Origin: a bacterium
GTDB lineage: Bacteria; Vulcanimicrobiota; Xenobia; Xenobiales; JADMJV01
Assembly: GCA_018780265.1 (NCBI GenBank)
Contig: JADMJV010000084.1
Span: 1 to 64,000 of the forward strand
Reading direction: 5' to 3'
Length of the DNA stretch: 64,000 nt
Each line of letters starts with the position of its first letter. The stretch's first letter is position 1. The position numbers were made by a program, and so were the translations under genes. The notes beneath the pieces were generated by a model. The model was given only the letters and a program-made list of their open reading frames with translations. It was not told the origin of the DNA and ran no database searches. This document shows, one piece after another, positions 10,439-19,037 of the stretch.

Positions 10439-11407
10439 ATGTCGGGCGAAACTTCATCTCAGGACGACTCAGTGGCTGTGGCTGCTGACGTTGACGATTC
10501 CGGTCAGGCTCAAGAGCCTGCCACGGAGGCTACGGCCCCCGAAACTCAGGAATCTGAACCAGTGGCCTCGGCTGCCGGGACAGATGACTCAACCTCCGCC
10601 GAACCGGCTGCAGCCGATCAGAGCGAAGCCGAGCCCGAGGAAGACCTGGACCCTCAGTCCGTGTGGGGTTCGGAGTCTTCCCAGGGCAAGAGTGGCTCGC
10701 AATCCAACTCAGAACGACGCAACAATCAGCGCAAAGGCGTTCGCCTCAACAAGCTGATCATGGCCCAGTTGCACCACGGCGGCGAAAGCGCCGGATTGTA
10801 TCTGCACCTGGTGGACATCTCCTCGGGCGGTATTCGGGTGAATGGTGACGTAGAATTTCCCCAGTCGGAGCCGTTTACGCTCAATCTCCAGACGGAATCC
10901 TTTGGTGGCGAGGTTTGCTCCGAATTTCCCGATCTCGAAGTGGAAGCCCGGGTGGTATGGAGTAAGCGCTTGCTGGGCGGTATGTTTGTATCTGGACTTC
11001 AGTTCATCAACATGAGTCCCAAGGCCAAGGCCTGCGTAAACAAAATTTTGGAAATTTGCTCCCCCGAGGGTAAGCGCCTGCGTTTTCGCCTCAATCGGGT
11101 GTTGGGGGTCGGAATCGGTTTGGAAGAACAGACCCGCTGGCTCTATCCACTGGCGCTGGACCTGTCCGTCGAAGGGATGCGTGTGCGTCTTGATGAGTCT
11201 CTGGAGATTGGCACAACTTTTCCTCTTCAGATCTTCCTGGAATTCGATTTGCCAACGGTCCACATGAACGCCGAAGTGGTCTGGCGGGACGAGGTCGGCA
11301 CGGGCCGGTATCAGGTGGGTCTGCGCTTCCATGATCTCAATGAAGATAGTGCCAAGGCCATTCAGGATTATATCGATCGCTGTTTGGCCAAAGAGGTCCA
11401 GCCTTAA
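10439..11407 (+). CDS. tandem PilZ-domain protein
   Basis: A 322-aa protein. Residues 1-95 are acidic and disordered (Glu/Ala/Ser/Pro). A first PilZ domain follows at about 98-205, with ERRNNQRKGVRL and DISSGGIRV corresponding to the RxxxR and D/NxSxxG cyclic-di-GMP motifs. A second domain is at about 215-315 (DLSVEGMRV, weaker arginine motif). PilZ domains bind cyclic di-GMP and usually couple it to motility, exopolysaccharide or surface functions. The gene is 38 bp after glyA and 43 bp before carbamate kinase, so it belongs to the same directional run, although a functional link with metabolism is not evident. The first domain looks competent for ligand; the second may be structural. Confidence 0.85.
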   Translation: MSGETSSQDDSVAVAADVDDSGQAQEPATEATAPETQESEPVASAAGTDDSTSAEPAAADQSEAEPEEDLDPQSVWGSESSQGKSGSQSNSERRNNQRKGVRLNKLIMAQLHHGGESAGLYLHLVDISSGGIRVNGDVEFPQSEPFTLNLQTESFGGEVCSEFPDLEVEARVVWSKRLLGGMFVSGLQFINMSPKAKACVNKILEICSPEGKRLRFRLNRVLGVGIGLEEQTRWLYPLALDLSVEGMRVRLDESLEIGTTFPLQIFLEFDLPTVHMNAEVVWRDEVGTGRYQVGLRFHDLNEDSAKAIQDYIDRCLAKEVQP

Positions 11408-11450
11408 GGCCGGCGGTGGTTAACCCCGTCCCGGTCTGTGGATTTGTCTC

Positions 11451-12392
11451 ATGGCGTTAACTGCGGTGATAGCCGTGGGCGGTAACGCCCTCATCAAAGA
11501 CGGTCGTCATACCTCCTTTGAAGATCAGTATGAGGCGATTGTGGCAACCTCTGCCCACATTGTCGAACTCATTTCGCAAGGCTGGAGAGTGGTGCTTGTT
11601 CATGGCAACGGGCCGCAGGTGGGCTTTTCGTTGCAACGCTCCGAACTGGCTCGGGCGGTGGTAGAGCCTGTTCCGATGGACGCGGCCGTGGCCGACACCC
11701 AGGGCACCATGGGCTACTCGTTTCAGCAGGCCATCGGCAATCTGTTGCGTCAGCGTCAAATGGACTGTGGCGTTGCCACAGTTTTGACTCAAGTCGAGGT
11801 AGATGCCCATGATGCAGCCTTTCAGAATCCCACCAAGCCTGTCGGTTTCTTCCTGGATGAGGCCACGGCTCAGCAACGCCGAGAACAGGATGGCTGGCAG
11901 GTCATGGAAGATGCCGGCAGGGGCTGGAGGCGAGTGGTGGCCTCTCCCAAGCCTTTGCAGATTTTAGAGTTGACTCTCATTGGACAGTTGGTCCATTCTG
12001 GCGCCTGCGTGGTCTGTGCTGGTGGGGGAGGGGTGCCTGTCGTTCGCACTCCCGAGGGCTACCGGGGGGTTGCAGCTGTTATCGACAAGGACCTGACCTC
12101 CAGCCTGTTGGCTCGCCAGCTTCGGGCGGACCTGCTGCTCATCTCTACCGGGGTAGAGAAAGTCTGTCTCCATTTCGGAACCCCCAAACAACAGGAGCTC
12201 TCTCGCCTGACCGCCAGCCAGGCACGCCAACACCTGCTCGAAGGCCACTTCAAGGTGGGCTCCATGAAACCCAAGATCGATGCTGGCCTGGCCTTTGTCG
12301 AGAAGAGTGGGGGACGCATTGTCATCACCGACGCTCCCAATATCTCCCGCGCTGTGGCCGGTGAGACCGGCACCGAAATCCTGCCCGACTAG
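11451..12392 (+). CDS. arcC: carbamate kinase
   Basis: A 313-aa amino-acid-kinase family enzyme interconverting carbamoyl phosphate plus ADP with carbamate plus ATP. The N-terminal GGNALI (10-15), the HGNGPQVG motif and CAGGGGVPV match carbamate kinases, and the length is typical. No arginine deiminase or ornithine transcarbamylase gene is nearby. The enzyme may therefore serve the last step of a purine- or agmatine-type catabolic route, consistent with the SsnA-like gene upstream. Its stop codon overlaps that of the convergent tgt gene (shared CTAG). Confidence 0.93.
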   Translation: MALTAVIAVGGNALIKDGRHTSFEDQYEAIVATSAHIVELISQGWRVVLVHGNGPQVGFSLQRSELARAVVEPVPMDAAVADTQGTMGYSFQQAIGNLLRQRQMDCGVATVLTQVEVDAHDAAFQNPTKPVGFFLDEATAQQRREQDGWQVMEDAGRGWRRVVASPKPLQILELTLIGQLVHSGACVVCAGGGGVPVVRTPEGYRGVAAVIDKDLTSSLLARQLRADLLLISTGVEKVCLHFGTPKQQELSRLTASQARQHLLEGHFKVGSMKPKIDAGLAFVEKSGGRIVITDAPNISRAVAGETGTEILPD

Positions 12393-13594
12393 GAGGCCGG
12401 AGCAAAAAAAGATTGGCGAAAAGTTTCGAAACGGTCTTCCTCCAGAGCCTGGCGCATATCCCCCATCAGGGTGAGCAAGAAGTGCAAATTGTGCATGCTC
12501 CCCAGTGTGTAGGCTAAAATCTCGTCAGCTTTATGCAGATGGCGCAGGTAAGCCAGCGAGAAATTCTGACAGGCGTAGCAAGCGCAGTCGGATTGAATCG
12601 GTTGGTCCAAATCGCGAAAGCGAGCGTTGAGTAGATTCCAGGTGCCCCGCGGACTGCGCCCCGGCGTGCCGGGCTTCACAAATACGTGGCCATTTCTGGC
12701 AAAGCGAGTGGGGATGACGCAATCGAAGGTGTCGATGCCGCGGGCCACGCCTTCAAAAAGGTCCTCGAATTCGCCGATTCCCAGCAGATGTCTGGGTTTG
12801 TCGTCGGGCAGTCCGGGCACAGTCCAGTCCAGTACCTGATGCATTTCCTCCTTGGTTTTTCCCAAAGACCCGCCTACGGCAAATCCTTGCCAGGGCAAGG
12901 GCACCATAAAGTCCAGGGTGCGCTGTCTCAGGTCCGGATAGGCCCCTCCCTGGAGAATGCCGTAGAGGGCCTGAGGGGTATCACGGCGGGCCTCCAGGCA
13001 GCGCAGCGCCCAGCGATGGGTGCGCTCCAGGGAGTTCTCGGTATAGGCCTTATCGGCCAGGGGTGAAGTGCATTCGTCGAAGGCCAAAATCATATCGGCC
13101 CCCAACTCTTCCTGGATGCGAATCGAAGATTCGGGAGTCAGTAGATGGCTTGAGCCGTCCAGGTGCGAACGAAAGCGCACCCCCTCTTCGCTGATCTTGA
13201 CCATATTGGGGAGCACCGCTCCCCGCGGTTTCTTGGCGTTGCTGCCGGGAAATACGCCGCCGATTTTGCCCACCCCGTGCTCTCGGCCGGCCCCCAGAGA
13301 AAAGGCCTGAAAGCCGCCCGAGTCCGTCATGATGGGGCCGGGCCACTGCATAAAACGATGCAGTCCGCCCATCTTTTCTACCAACTCGGAGCCGGGCCTT
13401 AGATAAAGATGATAGGTGTTGGCCAGCAGGCCCTGAACGCCGCATTCGCGCAACTGCGGGGGAGTCAGGGCCTTGACGGTGGCCTGGGTGCCAACCGGCA
13501 AAAATTCGGGGGTTTCGATGATCCCGTGGGGGGTGTGAATTCGTCCCCGCCGGGTTCGACCTCTTTGTTGTACCAGTTCATAACGAAAGCTCAT
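12389..13594 (-). CDS. tgt: queuine tRNA-ribosyltransferase (tRNA-guanine transglycosylase)
   Basis: A 401-aa enzyme exchanging guanine-34 of GU(N)-anticodon tRNAs for preQ1 or queuine. Diagnostic features are TPEFLPVGTQATVKALTP at the N-terminus, catalytic DSGGFQ, GGSLGKTKEEM, and the nucleophile region GIDTFDCVIPTRFARNGHVF. The zinc site CxCxxC is followed by His (CACYACQNFSLAYLRHL). I prefer ATG 13594 (MSFRYELVQQ) because it matches the family N-terminus; GTG 13603 is the alternative and neither has a strong ribosome binding site. No other queuosine genes are in the window. It is divergent from the Bpt gene and convergent with arcC. Confidence 0.96.
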   Translation of the reverse strand: MSFRYELVQQRGRTRRGRIHTPHGIIETPEFLPVGTQATVKALTPPQLRECGVQGLLANTYHLYLRPGSELVEKMGGLHRFMQWPGPIMTDSGGFQAFSLGAGREHGVGKIGGVFPGSNAKKPRGAVLPNMVKISEEGVRFRSHLDGSSHLLTPESSIRIQEELGADMILAFDECTSPLADKAYTENSLERTHRWALRCLEARRDTPQALYGILQGGAYPDLRQRTLDFMVPLPWQGFAVGGSLGKTKEEMHQVLDWTVPGLPDDKPRHLLGIGEFEDLFEGVARGIDTFDCVIPTRFARNGHVFVKPGTPGRSPRGTWNLLNARFRDLDQPIQSDCACYACQNFSLAYLRHLHKADEILAYTLGSMHNLHFLLTLMGDMRQALEEDRFETFRQSFFAPAS

Positions 13595-13629
13595 GGCCGG
13601 CACTTTGTTGCAGGGGTGAGAGAGCCCTC

Positions 13630-14355
13630 GTGGTAGTCCCTCCGATGCAACATTCGCCGATGCGTCTGCTGGACTTTGGCGACTGCCCCTATCTTCCCGA
13701 CCGGCGCTGGCACTCGTTGGCGCTACACGTTTTGGAGGCCAGTCAAGAGGACATTCAGGGGCTGCTTTTTTCTGGTTTTCGCCGCCTTGGCCATCTCTAC
13801 TACACGCCCATGTGCGAGGGGTGTCAGGCCTGCATCTCGCTGCGTATTCCGGCCGCCACCTTTCGCCCGAACAAGAATCAGCGTCAAATTCTACGCCGAA
13901 ATCAAGATGTCACTTTGGAAGTGGAGCCTGGCAGCTTCAGTCAGGAGAAGTTTGCCCTCTATCAGCGCTATCAGAGCAAGCGTTGGGATAAGCAGCAGAG
14001 CATCAGCGCCGAGGAATTTTGCGCCATCTATCTGGAGCAACCGGGCCAGGGGTTAGACTTTGTTTATCGACTTGAGGGCCAGATTGTCGGAGTGGACCTT
14101 GTGGATGTCTCCCCGCTGGGGATCTCCTCGGTCTATTTCGTATGGGACTGCGACCCTCGGCGTAGCCTGGGTATTTTTTCAGTCATGAAGTCGCTGGAGT
14201 GGTGCCTGGCCAACGGCCGAGAACATCTCTACCTGGGCCTCTATGTGGAAGGCAATGATTCGATGCGTTATAAGGCTACCTTTCATCCCCATCAACGTCG
14301 CTATCGGGGTGGGCCCTGGGCGGACGCTCCGGCCACCGGTTGGCCCAAGCCATGA
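13630..14355 (+). CDS. bpt: leucyl/arginyl-tRNA-protein transferase (Bpt/Ate family)
   Basis: A 241-aa protein of the ATE family. These enzymes transfer an amino acid from aminoacyl-tRNA to protein N-termini, making substrates for ClpS/ClpAP. The N-terminal cysteine motif YYTPMCEGCQAC, the RKN/RR basic block and the C-terminal acetyltransferase-like fold segments (VYFVWDCDPRRSLGIFSVMKSLEW, YLGLYVEGNDSMRYKA) are typical. Bacterial Bpt adds leucine to Asp/Glu N-termini; the specificity here is inferred from length and taxonomy only. The start is GTG 13630 after GGGGTGAGAG; ATG 13645 is possible. It overlaps the next gene by ATGA. Confidence 0.9.
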   Translation: MVVPPMQHSPMRLLDFGDCPYLPDRRWHSLALHVLEASQEDIQGLLFSGFRRLGHLYYTPMCEGCQACISLRIPAATFRPNKNQRQILRRNQDVTLEVEPGSFSQEKFALYQRYQSKRWDKQQSISAEEFCAIYLEQPGQGLDFVYRLEGQIVGVDLVDVSPLGISSVYFVWDCDPRRSLGIFSVMKSLEWCLANGREHLYLGLYVEGNDSMRYKATFHPHQRRYRGGPWADAPATGWPKP

Positions 14356-15626
14356 TGGTAGGTCAACGTCTGCGACAAGAGGGGATGAGCGAAACTCAAA
14401 TCGAGCATTTCCAACAGGCTCTGAAAATCACTCAAGAGCTGCGTGAGGAGATTCGTGAGCGAGCCCATCGGCTCCAATGGAAAGTATTGGACGCCCTGCA
14501 ATCACAAGGCCTGAGCGAGATTCACCTGAATGGCTCCACCGGCTACGGTTACGGGGATTGCGGACGGGAACTGTTGGACCGGGTCTTTGCCCGGTTGTTC
14601 GGCTCTCAGGCGGCTCTGGCGCGCCTTCAGTTTGTTTCGGGAACGCACGCCATCGCCTGCGGATTGTTTGGCAACTTGCGTCCAGGTCAGGAAATGGTTT
14701 GCCTGACCGGCGACCCTTACGACACTCTGGCTACCGTCATTGGCCTGGGTAATCCGGGCCCGGGCTCACTGGCCGAATGGGGGGTCAGCTACCGTCAACT
14801 GGACCTGCTCGACCACGGTCTCGATCTGGACGGAATTGCCTCCTTCCTGCGCCCCCAAACCAGACTGGTCTTTTTGCAACGTTCGCGCGGTTATGCCTGG
14901 CGGAACAGCCTGACTGTGGGCCAGTTGGGACGGGCCATTGAGCGCGTGCGGGCCTGTTGCCCGCAGGCCCTGATCATGGTAGACAACTGCTACGGAGAGT
15001 TGGTCGAGGACCATGAGCCCACTCAGGTGGGCGCCGATCTGGTGGCCGGCTCCTTGATCAAAAATCTGGGCGGCACGCTGGCAGCCAGCGGCGGATACCT
15101 GGCCGGCACCGAGTTGGCCGTGGAGGCGGCCTCCTATCGTCTCACTGCTCCCGGCATAGGAGGGGAGCAGGGGGCCAGCTTCGGGTTTTCGCGGAGCCTG
15201 CTACAGGGTCTCTTTCAGGCGCCTATTGTGGTTGGCCAGGCTTTGGAGGGGGCGGTGTGGGCCTCTTGCTTCCTTGAATTGGAAGGCTACGAGGTGGGAC
15301 CGCGCTGGGACCAACCACGCACGGACATCGTTCAGGCCGTAAAGCTGGGCAGTCCCGAGGCCCAGGCGGCCTTCTGTAAGGGGATTCAAAGCAGCGGTCC
15401 GGTTGACTCCGGCGCCACCCCCGAAAGCTGGGTGCAGCCCGGCTATCGAGACCGAATCCTGATGGCTGGCGGCACCTTTGTAGCCGGTTCTTCGCTAGAG
15501 TTGTCCGCCGATTGTCCGGTGCGGGCTCCCTACATTGCCTATCTGCAAGGAGGCATCAGTTTGGGCCACGTTCAGCTGGGTGTGGTCCGGGCCGTCAAAA
15601 GGCTGAGTATGTTACAAAATAATTGA
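14352..15626 (+). CDS. methionine gamma-lyase family PLP protein (YnbB/aluminium-resistance type)
   Basis: A 424-aa fold-type I PLP enzyme matching the family annotated as methionine gamma-lyase family or aluminum resistance protein. Visible features are STGYGYGDCGRELLD near the N-terminus, RLQFVSGTHAI, GDPYDTLATVIG and FLQRSRGY. The lysine in AGSLIKNLGGTLAASGGY is the probable Schiff-base residue. The actual reaction of this family is not established by sequence. Start ATG 14352 overlaps the stop of bpt (ATGA), which indicates translational coupling; a TTG at 14340 is less likely. About 230 bp without a gene follow before murI. Confidence 0.85.
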   Translation: MMVGQRLRQEGMSETQIEHFQQALKITQELREEIRERAHRLQWKVLDALQSQGLSEIHLNGSTGYGYGDCGRELLDRVFARLFGSQAALARLQFVSGTHAIACGLFGNLRPGQEMVCLTGDPYDTLATVIGLGNPGPGSLAEWGVSYRQLDLLDHGLDLDGIASFLRPQTRLVFLQRSRGYAWRNSLTVGQLGRAIERVRACCPQALIMVDNCYGELVEDHEPTQVGADLVAGSLIKNLGGTLAASGGYLAGTELAVEAASYRLTAPGIGGEQGASFGFSRSLLQGLFQAPIVVGQALEGAVWASCFLELEGYEVGPRWDQPRTDIVQAVKLGSPEAQAAFCKGIQSSGPVDSGATPESWVQPGYRDRILMAGGTFVAGSSLELSADCPVRAPYIAYLQGGISLGHVQLGVVRAVKRLSMLQNN

Positions 15627-15855
15627 TTATAACGAAGGGTACACAACTGGCCTGAAGAAAATTCAAGCCGGGTTAAGGTGGGTGTAATAATTGGCAACTG
15701 CCTGTTAACATGGCCAGTGCTAGAGTAAAGTAGGGTAGCCCCAGCGGTCTGCGAATTCGCCATGGTTAAAGGGGGAGTGGATTCGACTGCGAAGGGCCGT
15801 GGCGGTTTTCGGTTTTCGGTGATGGGTTCTGGTCAATTATGGGAGGTTTACCTGG

Positions 15856-16671
15856 ATGAGTTCGGGACGTATAGGGGTCTTTGATTCGGGAGTTGGCGGT
15901 TTGAGTATTGCCGGCCGCTTGATGCTCGAGGCTCCCCATTTGGCCATTCATTACTATGGCGATACCGCCCACGTTCCCTACGGCGACCGGCCCGCGACCG
16001 AAGTCACCCATCTGGTGGAGACCATCGTGGAACACCTGGTGGAAAGTGGGGCCAGTGCCGTGGTGATGGCCTGTAATACCTCCAATGCCCTGGCTCTGGA
16101 GAGGGTGCGTTCGTGGTGCCCGGTGCCCGTGGTGGGCATCATCGACCCGGCCGCCGAAGCGGCAGTCTTACGCACGCGCAATGGTCGTATCGGCCTGATA
16201 GCCAATCCTCTGACGGCTCGCAGCGGCGCGTATGAGAAGGCCTGTCGAACCGCCTTGGGACGCCTCAACTTTGGCATCAATGTATTGCCGGTGGGTTGTC
16301 CTAAGCTGGTGCCCCTGATTGAGTCTGGCCAGGTCAATACCCGCGAGGCTCGCGAGACGCTCTGGGAATACCTGGCCCCACTACAGATGGAACAGGTTGA
16401 CACCTTGATTCTTGGCTGCACCCACTATCCGTTCTTGCGGCCTCTGGTTCAGGAGTTGCTTGGCCCGGATGTGGAAATTATCGATCCGGCCGCCTACGTT
16501 CTCCAAGAATTGATTCGACTGGGCGTTTCCAACACGCCCACCCTGCCTCACCTGATCGAGGTAAGCGGAGATCCAGATGAGTTTTCTCGAGTGGGTTCAA
16601 GACTGCTGTCGCGCACGCTGAGCGGCGTGCGTCACACACACCTCAAGCACTTCGCTCGCCTGGCCGTCTAG
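15856..16671 (+). CDS. murI: glutamate racemase
   Basis: A 271-aa enzyme making D-glutamate for peptidoglycan. Both catalytic cysteines are present: Cys73 in MACNTSNA and Cys189 in LGCTHYPF. The N-terminal IGVFDSGVGGLS and YYGDTAHVPYG motifs are canonical. ATG 15856 is preceded by GGGAGG. The stop shares CTAG with a small convergent gene (4-bp overlap). Confidence 0.97.
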   Translation: MSSGRIGVFDSGVGGLSIAGRLMLEAPHLAIHYYGDTAHVPYGDRPATEVTHLVETIVEHLVESGASAVVMACNTSNALALERVRSWCPVPVVGIIDPAAEAAVLRTRNGRIGLIANPLTARSGAYEKACRTALGRLNFGINVLPVGCPKLVPLIESGQVNTREARETLWEYLAPLQMEQVDTLILGCTHYPFLRPLVQELLGPDVEIIDPAAYVLQELIRLGVSNTPTLPHLIEVSGDPDEFSRVGSRLLSRTLSGVRHTHLKHFARLAV

Positions 16672-16889
16672 TCGTCGAGCGCTTCTAGCGCCTCTTCCAG
16701 GCACTCCAGGACGCTTTCGAGTTTTTCCAGTCGGCGAACCGTTTCTTCATGGGTCGCTTCGTCGATGGATTCTTCGTTTTCGTCGAGCCAATTTTCTTGT
16801 TCGCTCAGTTTCCTGGCAAGGTCGCTAAGATTCTGCTTGAGTTGCTTGCGCAACGGTTCCACCCAGTCTTCAGCCAACAGATCCTCCAT
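16668..16889 (-). CDS. small acidic coiled-coil protein
   Basis: A 73-aa, strongly acidic protein (about one third Glu/Asp) with heptad-like leucine spacing (VRRLEKLESVLECLEEALEALDD), so one helical hairpin or coiled coil is expected. It begins inside the last 20 bases of nadK on the same strand and ends at the murI stop, the compact arrangement expected of a real co-transcribed gene. Exodeoxyribonuclease VII small subunit is a superficial look-alike, but its signature is not present. Function unknown. Confidence 0.55.
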   Translation of the reverse strand: MEDLLAEDWVEPLRKQLKQNLSDLARKLSEQENWLDENEESIDEATHEETVRRLEKLESVLECLEEALEALDD

Positions 16890-17700
16890 GATTGATTTTA
16901 AGTTTGCTGGCCGGTGAGACCCAGCCCGGGTCTACCAGCAACGCCTGAATGGGGGAGGTGACGATTTCGATCTCGGTTCCCTCGTCGATCTGATAATCTT
17001 TCTGGCCATCCGCTATGACATAAGGGCGGACCCCTCGGCTCCGGTTGGCGATGCGCAAAGTGGAGTCGCGGGGCAACACCGCTGGAGTGGCAATCCCGGA
17101 GGCGATATCATTGGAGGCCACCAGCACCAGCGCCTCCATCAAAAGAATGGGGCCGCCGGCCGAGTAAGCATAGGCCGAGGAACCGGTGCGCGTAGACACG
17201 ATCACCCCGTCCCCGCGCACCAGGCCCAGAGGTTCGCCGTTGGCCCAAAGTTCCAGCGTCAGGGTTCTCGTGCTGCCGCCCACCAGCACTTCGTTGAGGG
17301 CGTCCACCTGCCACACTTCTTCGCGACGATTGAACACCCGGGACCGCACCATGTCTCGGGCATCGACCTGATAGGCCCGCTGGCAGAGCACGTCGACGGC
17401 GGCCTCCAGTTGGTCTGCTTCGGCCGTGCACAGATAGCCGAGTCGCCCAAAGTTCACCCCCAGCACGGGCACCGATCGCGGGCCCATCAGTCGAGCTGCG
17501 TGCAGCAAGGTGCCGTCGCCGCCTAGCGATAGCAGAGCCTCGATCTCTTGACCCGCCAATACCTGCTCCAAGGTAAACACCTCGGCTCCTTGCTGAACGA
17601 AGCGTTGGCGAGCCTGTTCTGCCGCTTTCTGAGCGCTATCGCGTGACTCGGAGGCTATGATGGCAAAACGTCCCTGGACCGAGGAAGATGGCTGAGACAT
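16870..17700 (-). CDS. nadK: NAD kinase
   Basis: A 276-aa enzyme phosphorylating NAD to NADP. The GGDGT motif is at 60-64 with GVNFGRLGYL after it. The glycine-rich conserved region II appears as RGDGVIVSTRTGSSAYAYSAGGP, with the NE motif in DALNEVLVG. Size is usual. It is transcribed divergently from the NrtR-like regulator at 17818 across a 117-bp gap, an arrangement that would let the regulator control both. The final codons overlap the small coiled-coil gene. Confidence 0.95.
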   Translation of the reverse strand: MSQPSSSVQGRFAIIASESRDSAQKAAEQARQRFVQQGAEVFTLEQVLAGQEIEALLSLGGDGTLLHAARLMGPRSVPVLGVNFGRLGYLCTAEADQLEAAVDVLCQRAYQVDARDMVRSRVFNRREEVWQVDALNEVLVGGSTRTLTLELWANGEPLGLVRGDGVIVSTRTGSSAYAYSAGGPILLMEALVLVASNDIASGIATPAVLPRDSTLRIANRSRGVRPYVIADGQKDYQIDEGTEIEIVTSPIQALLVDPGWVSPASKLKINHGGSVG

Positions 17701-17817
17701 CTGGGCCTGTTCCTGTCCTACAAGCCTTTTCCCTTCGCGGCAAGAGTGCAGGGAAGGAGCCGAGGCGGCCAGGGATAAAGGCCAAAGTAGTCGTCCTATC
17801 AGCTAAAGGAACAAACC

Positions 17818-18549
17818 GTGGAAGTATCAGAGATCCCTGTACGCACTCTGGCCGAAATTGAGGCCCAGGTCGAAGCCGAAAAACAATCGAAGGAAGCCCG
17901 AGAGTACGATCCCAGCCGCTTTTATCATCCGGCCGTCACCGTGGACCTGGTGATCTTCACCCTGAGCGAACGCGACCTGCAGGTATTGCTGATACACCGT
18001 GACCACTGGCCTTTTAAAGGGCGCTGGGCGCTACCCGGCGGCTTTGTGCAAGAGAAAGAGGCACTCAGTCAGGCCGCTCACCGCCAACTGCAGGAAGAGA
18101 CGGGAGTTTCTGAGGTTTTCCTGGAGCAGTTGCACACCTTTGGGCACCCCCACCGTGATCCGCGTATGCGAGTGGTCACCGTGGCTTACTACGCCCTGGT
18201 GCCGGCCGATAAGTTGCCACCCTCCACGGAGGGAGTTCGCTGGTGGTCGATCTATCAGTTACCCGAACTGGCCTTTGATCATGATCGGATCCTCGACCTG
18301 GCTCTCAACCGGTTGCGTCGTAAAATCATGGACACCAATGTGGCTTTCCAGTTTATGCCCGAGAAATTCACTCTGACCCAACTTCAACGCACCTACGAGA
18401 TCGTGCTGGGGCGTGTGCTGGACAAGCGCAACTTCCGCAAAAAAGTGTTGGGTTCGGGCGGTGTCAAAGAGACCGATGAACTGCATCTACAGGGTCGCCA
18501 TCGACCGGCCCGGCTCTATCAATTTGACCTGGATGCGCGCGACTTCTAA
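17818..18549 (+). CDS. NrtR-like Nudix-domain transcription factor
   Basis: A 243-aa protein with a Nudix domain (about 38-150) followed by a winged helix-turn-helix (about 165-230, FTLTQLQRTYEIVLGRVLDKRNFRKKVL). This is the architecture of NrtR, the NAD-pathway repressor that senses ADP-ribose-type ligands. The Nudix box spans Gly75-Val97, but the REUXEE core reads RQLQEE: the first catalytic Glu is Gln90. Loss of hydrolase activity is expected, as in regulator-type members. The neighbours support the role: nadK is divergent and nadD is 3.8 kb away. Start GTG 17818 follows AAAGGAAC. The stop codon TAA doubles as the left target duplication of the adjacent MITE-like element. Confidence 0.82.
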   Translation: MEVSEIPVRTLAEIEAQVEAEKQSKEAREYDPSRFYHPAVTVDLVIFTLSERDLQVLLIHRDHWPFKGRWALPGGFVQEKEALSQAAHRQLQEETGVSEVFLEQLHTFGHPHRDPRMRVVTVAYYALVPADKLPPSTEGVRWWSIYQLPELAFDHDRILDLALNRLRRKIMDTNVAFQFMPEKFTLTQLQRTYEIVLGRVLDKRNFRKKVLGSGGVKETDELHLQGRHRPARLYQFDLDARDF

Positions 18550-18943
18550 GGGCCCGTCCTGAAATAAGCTGGTGAAATGGAGTCTGTAGTCATATTCGAT
18601 GGCCCAAAATTAGCCATCCATTGGTCCTGAAAGTTATCGACGCTAAGGAATTACTCGTGTGCCACTGGCAGGCCTTCTTAAGGGAGAGGGGGGAAGGTCG
18701 AAAAGGTGGAGAGGGTCTTGCTAACTTGCCGGCACCCTAATCGTCCCAATGTAAGGCTTCGGGGTTTCAAATTGGACCAGGGTCTCTCCTTCTCCCCGTC
18801 CTCTCCACCTCTCCCTTTTGTTCCCCCGGGTACTGACAGTTCTCAGCTGCCAGTTCGTTACTATGATTCACGAAAACGGTTGAACGATTCGATTTTACCA
18901 GGGTTTGATCCATAATGTGCCTGAGTTATTTGGCGACGGGCCC
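18550..18943. mobile_element. 394-bp MITE-like element with TAA target duplication
   Basis: Terminal inverted repeats match at 15 of the first 18 positions: GGGCCCGTCctgAAATAA at the left end and GGGCCCGTCgccAAATAA on the opposite strand at the right end. Both ends are flanked by TAA (18547-18549 and 18944-18946). The interior has no credible gene and contains an imperfect inverted repeat of GA-rich/CT-rich tracts (about 18677-18717 against 18783-18820). The end sequence and a TNA-type duplication resemble the IS5/IS1031 group, so a transposase in trans from such an element is inferred. Confidence 0.7.
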
Positions 18944-19037
18944 TAAGGGCTGGCCATTCTGCGACCCTGACCTGCCGGGCTCTTTTTGCATCCGGCGCTA
19001 CCTGGCCGAAGCCAGCCGGCACCAGCCATTACACAGG

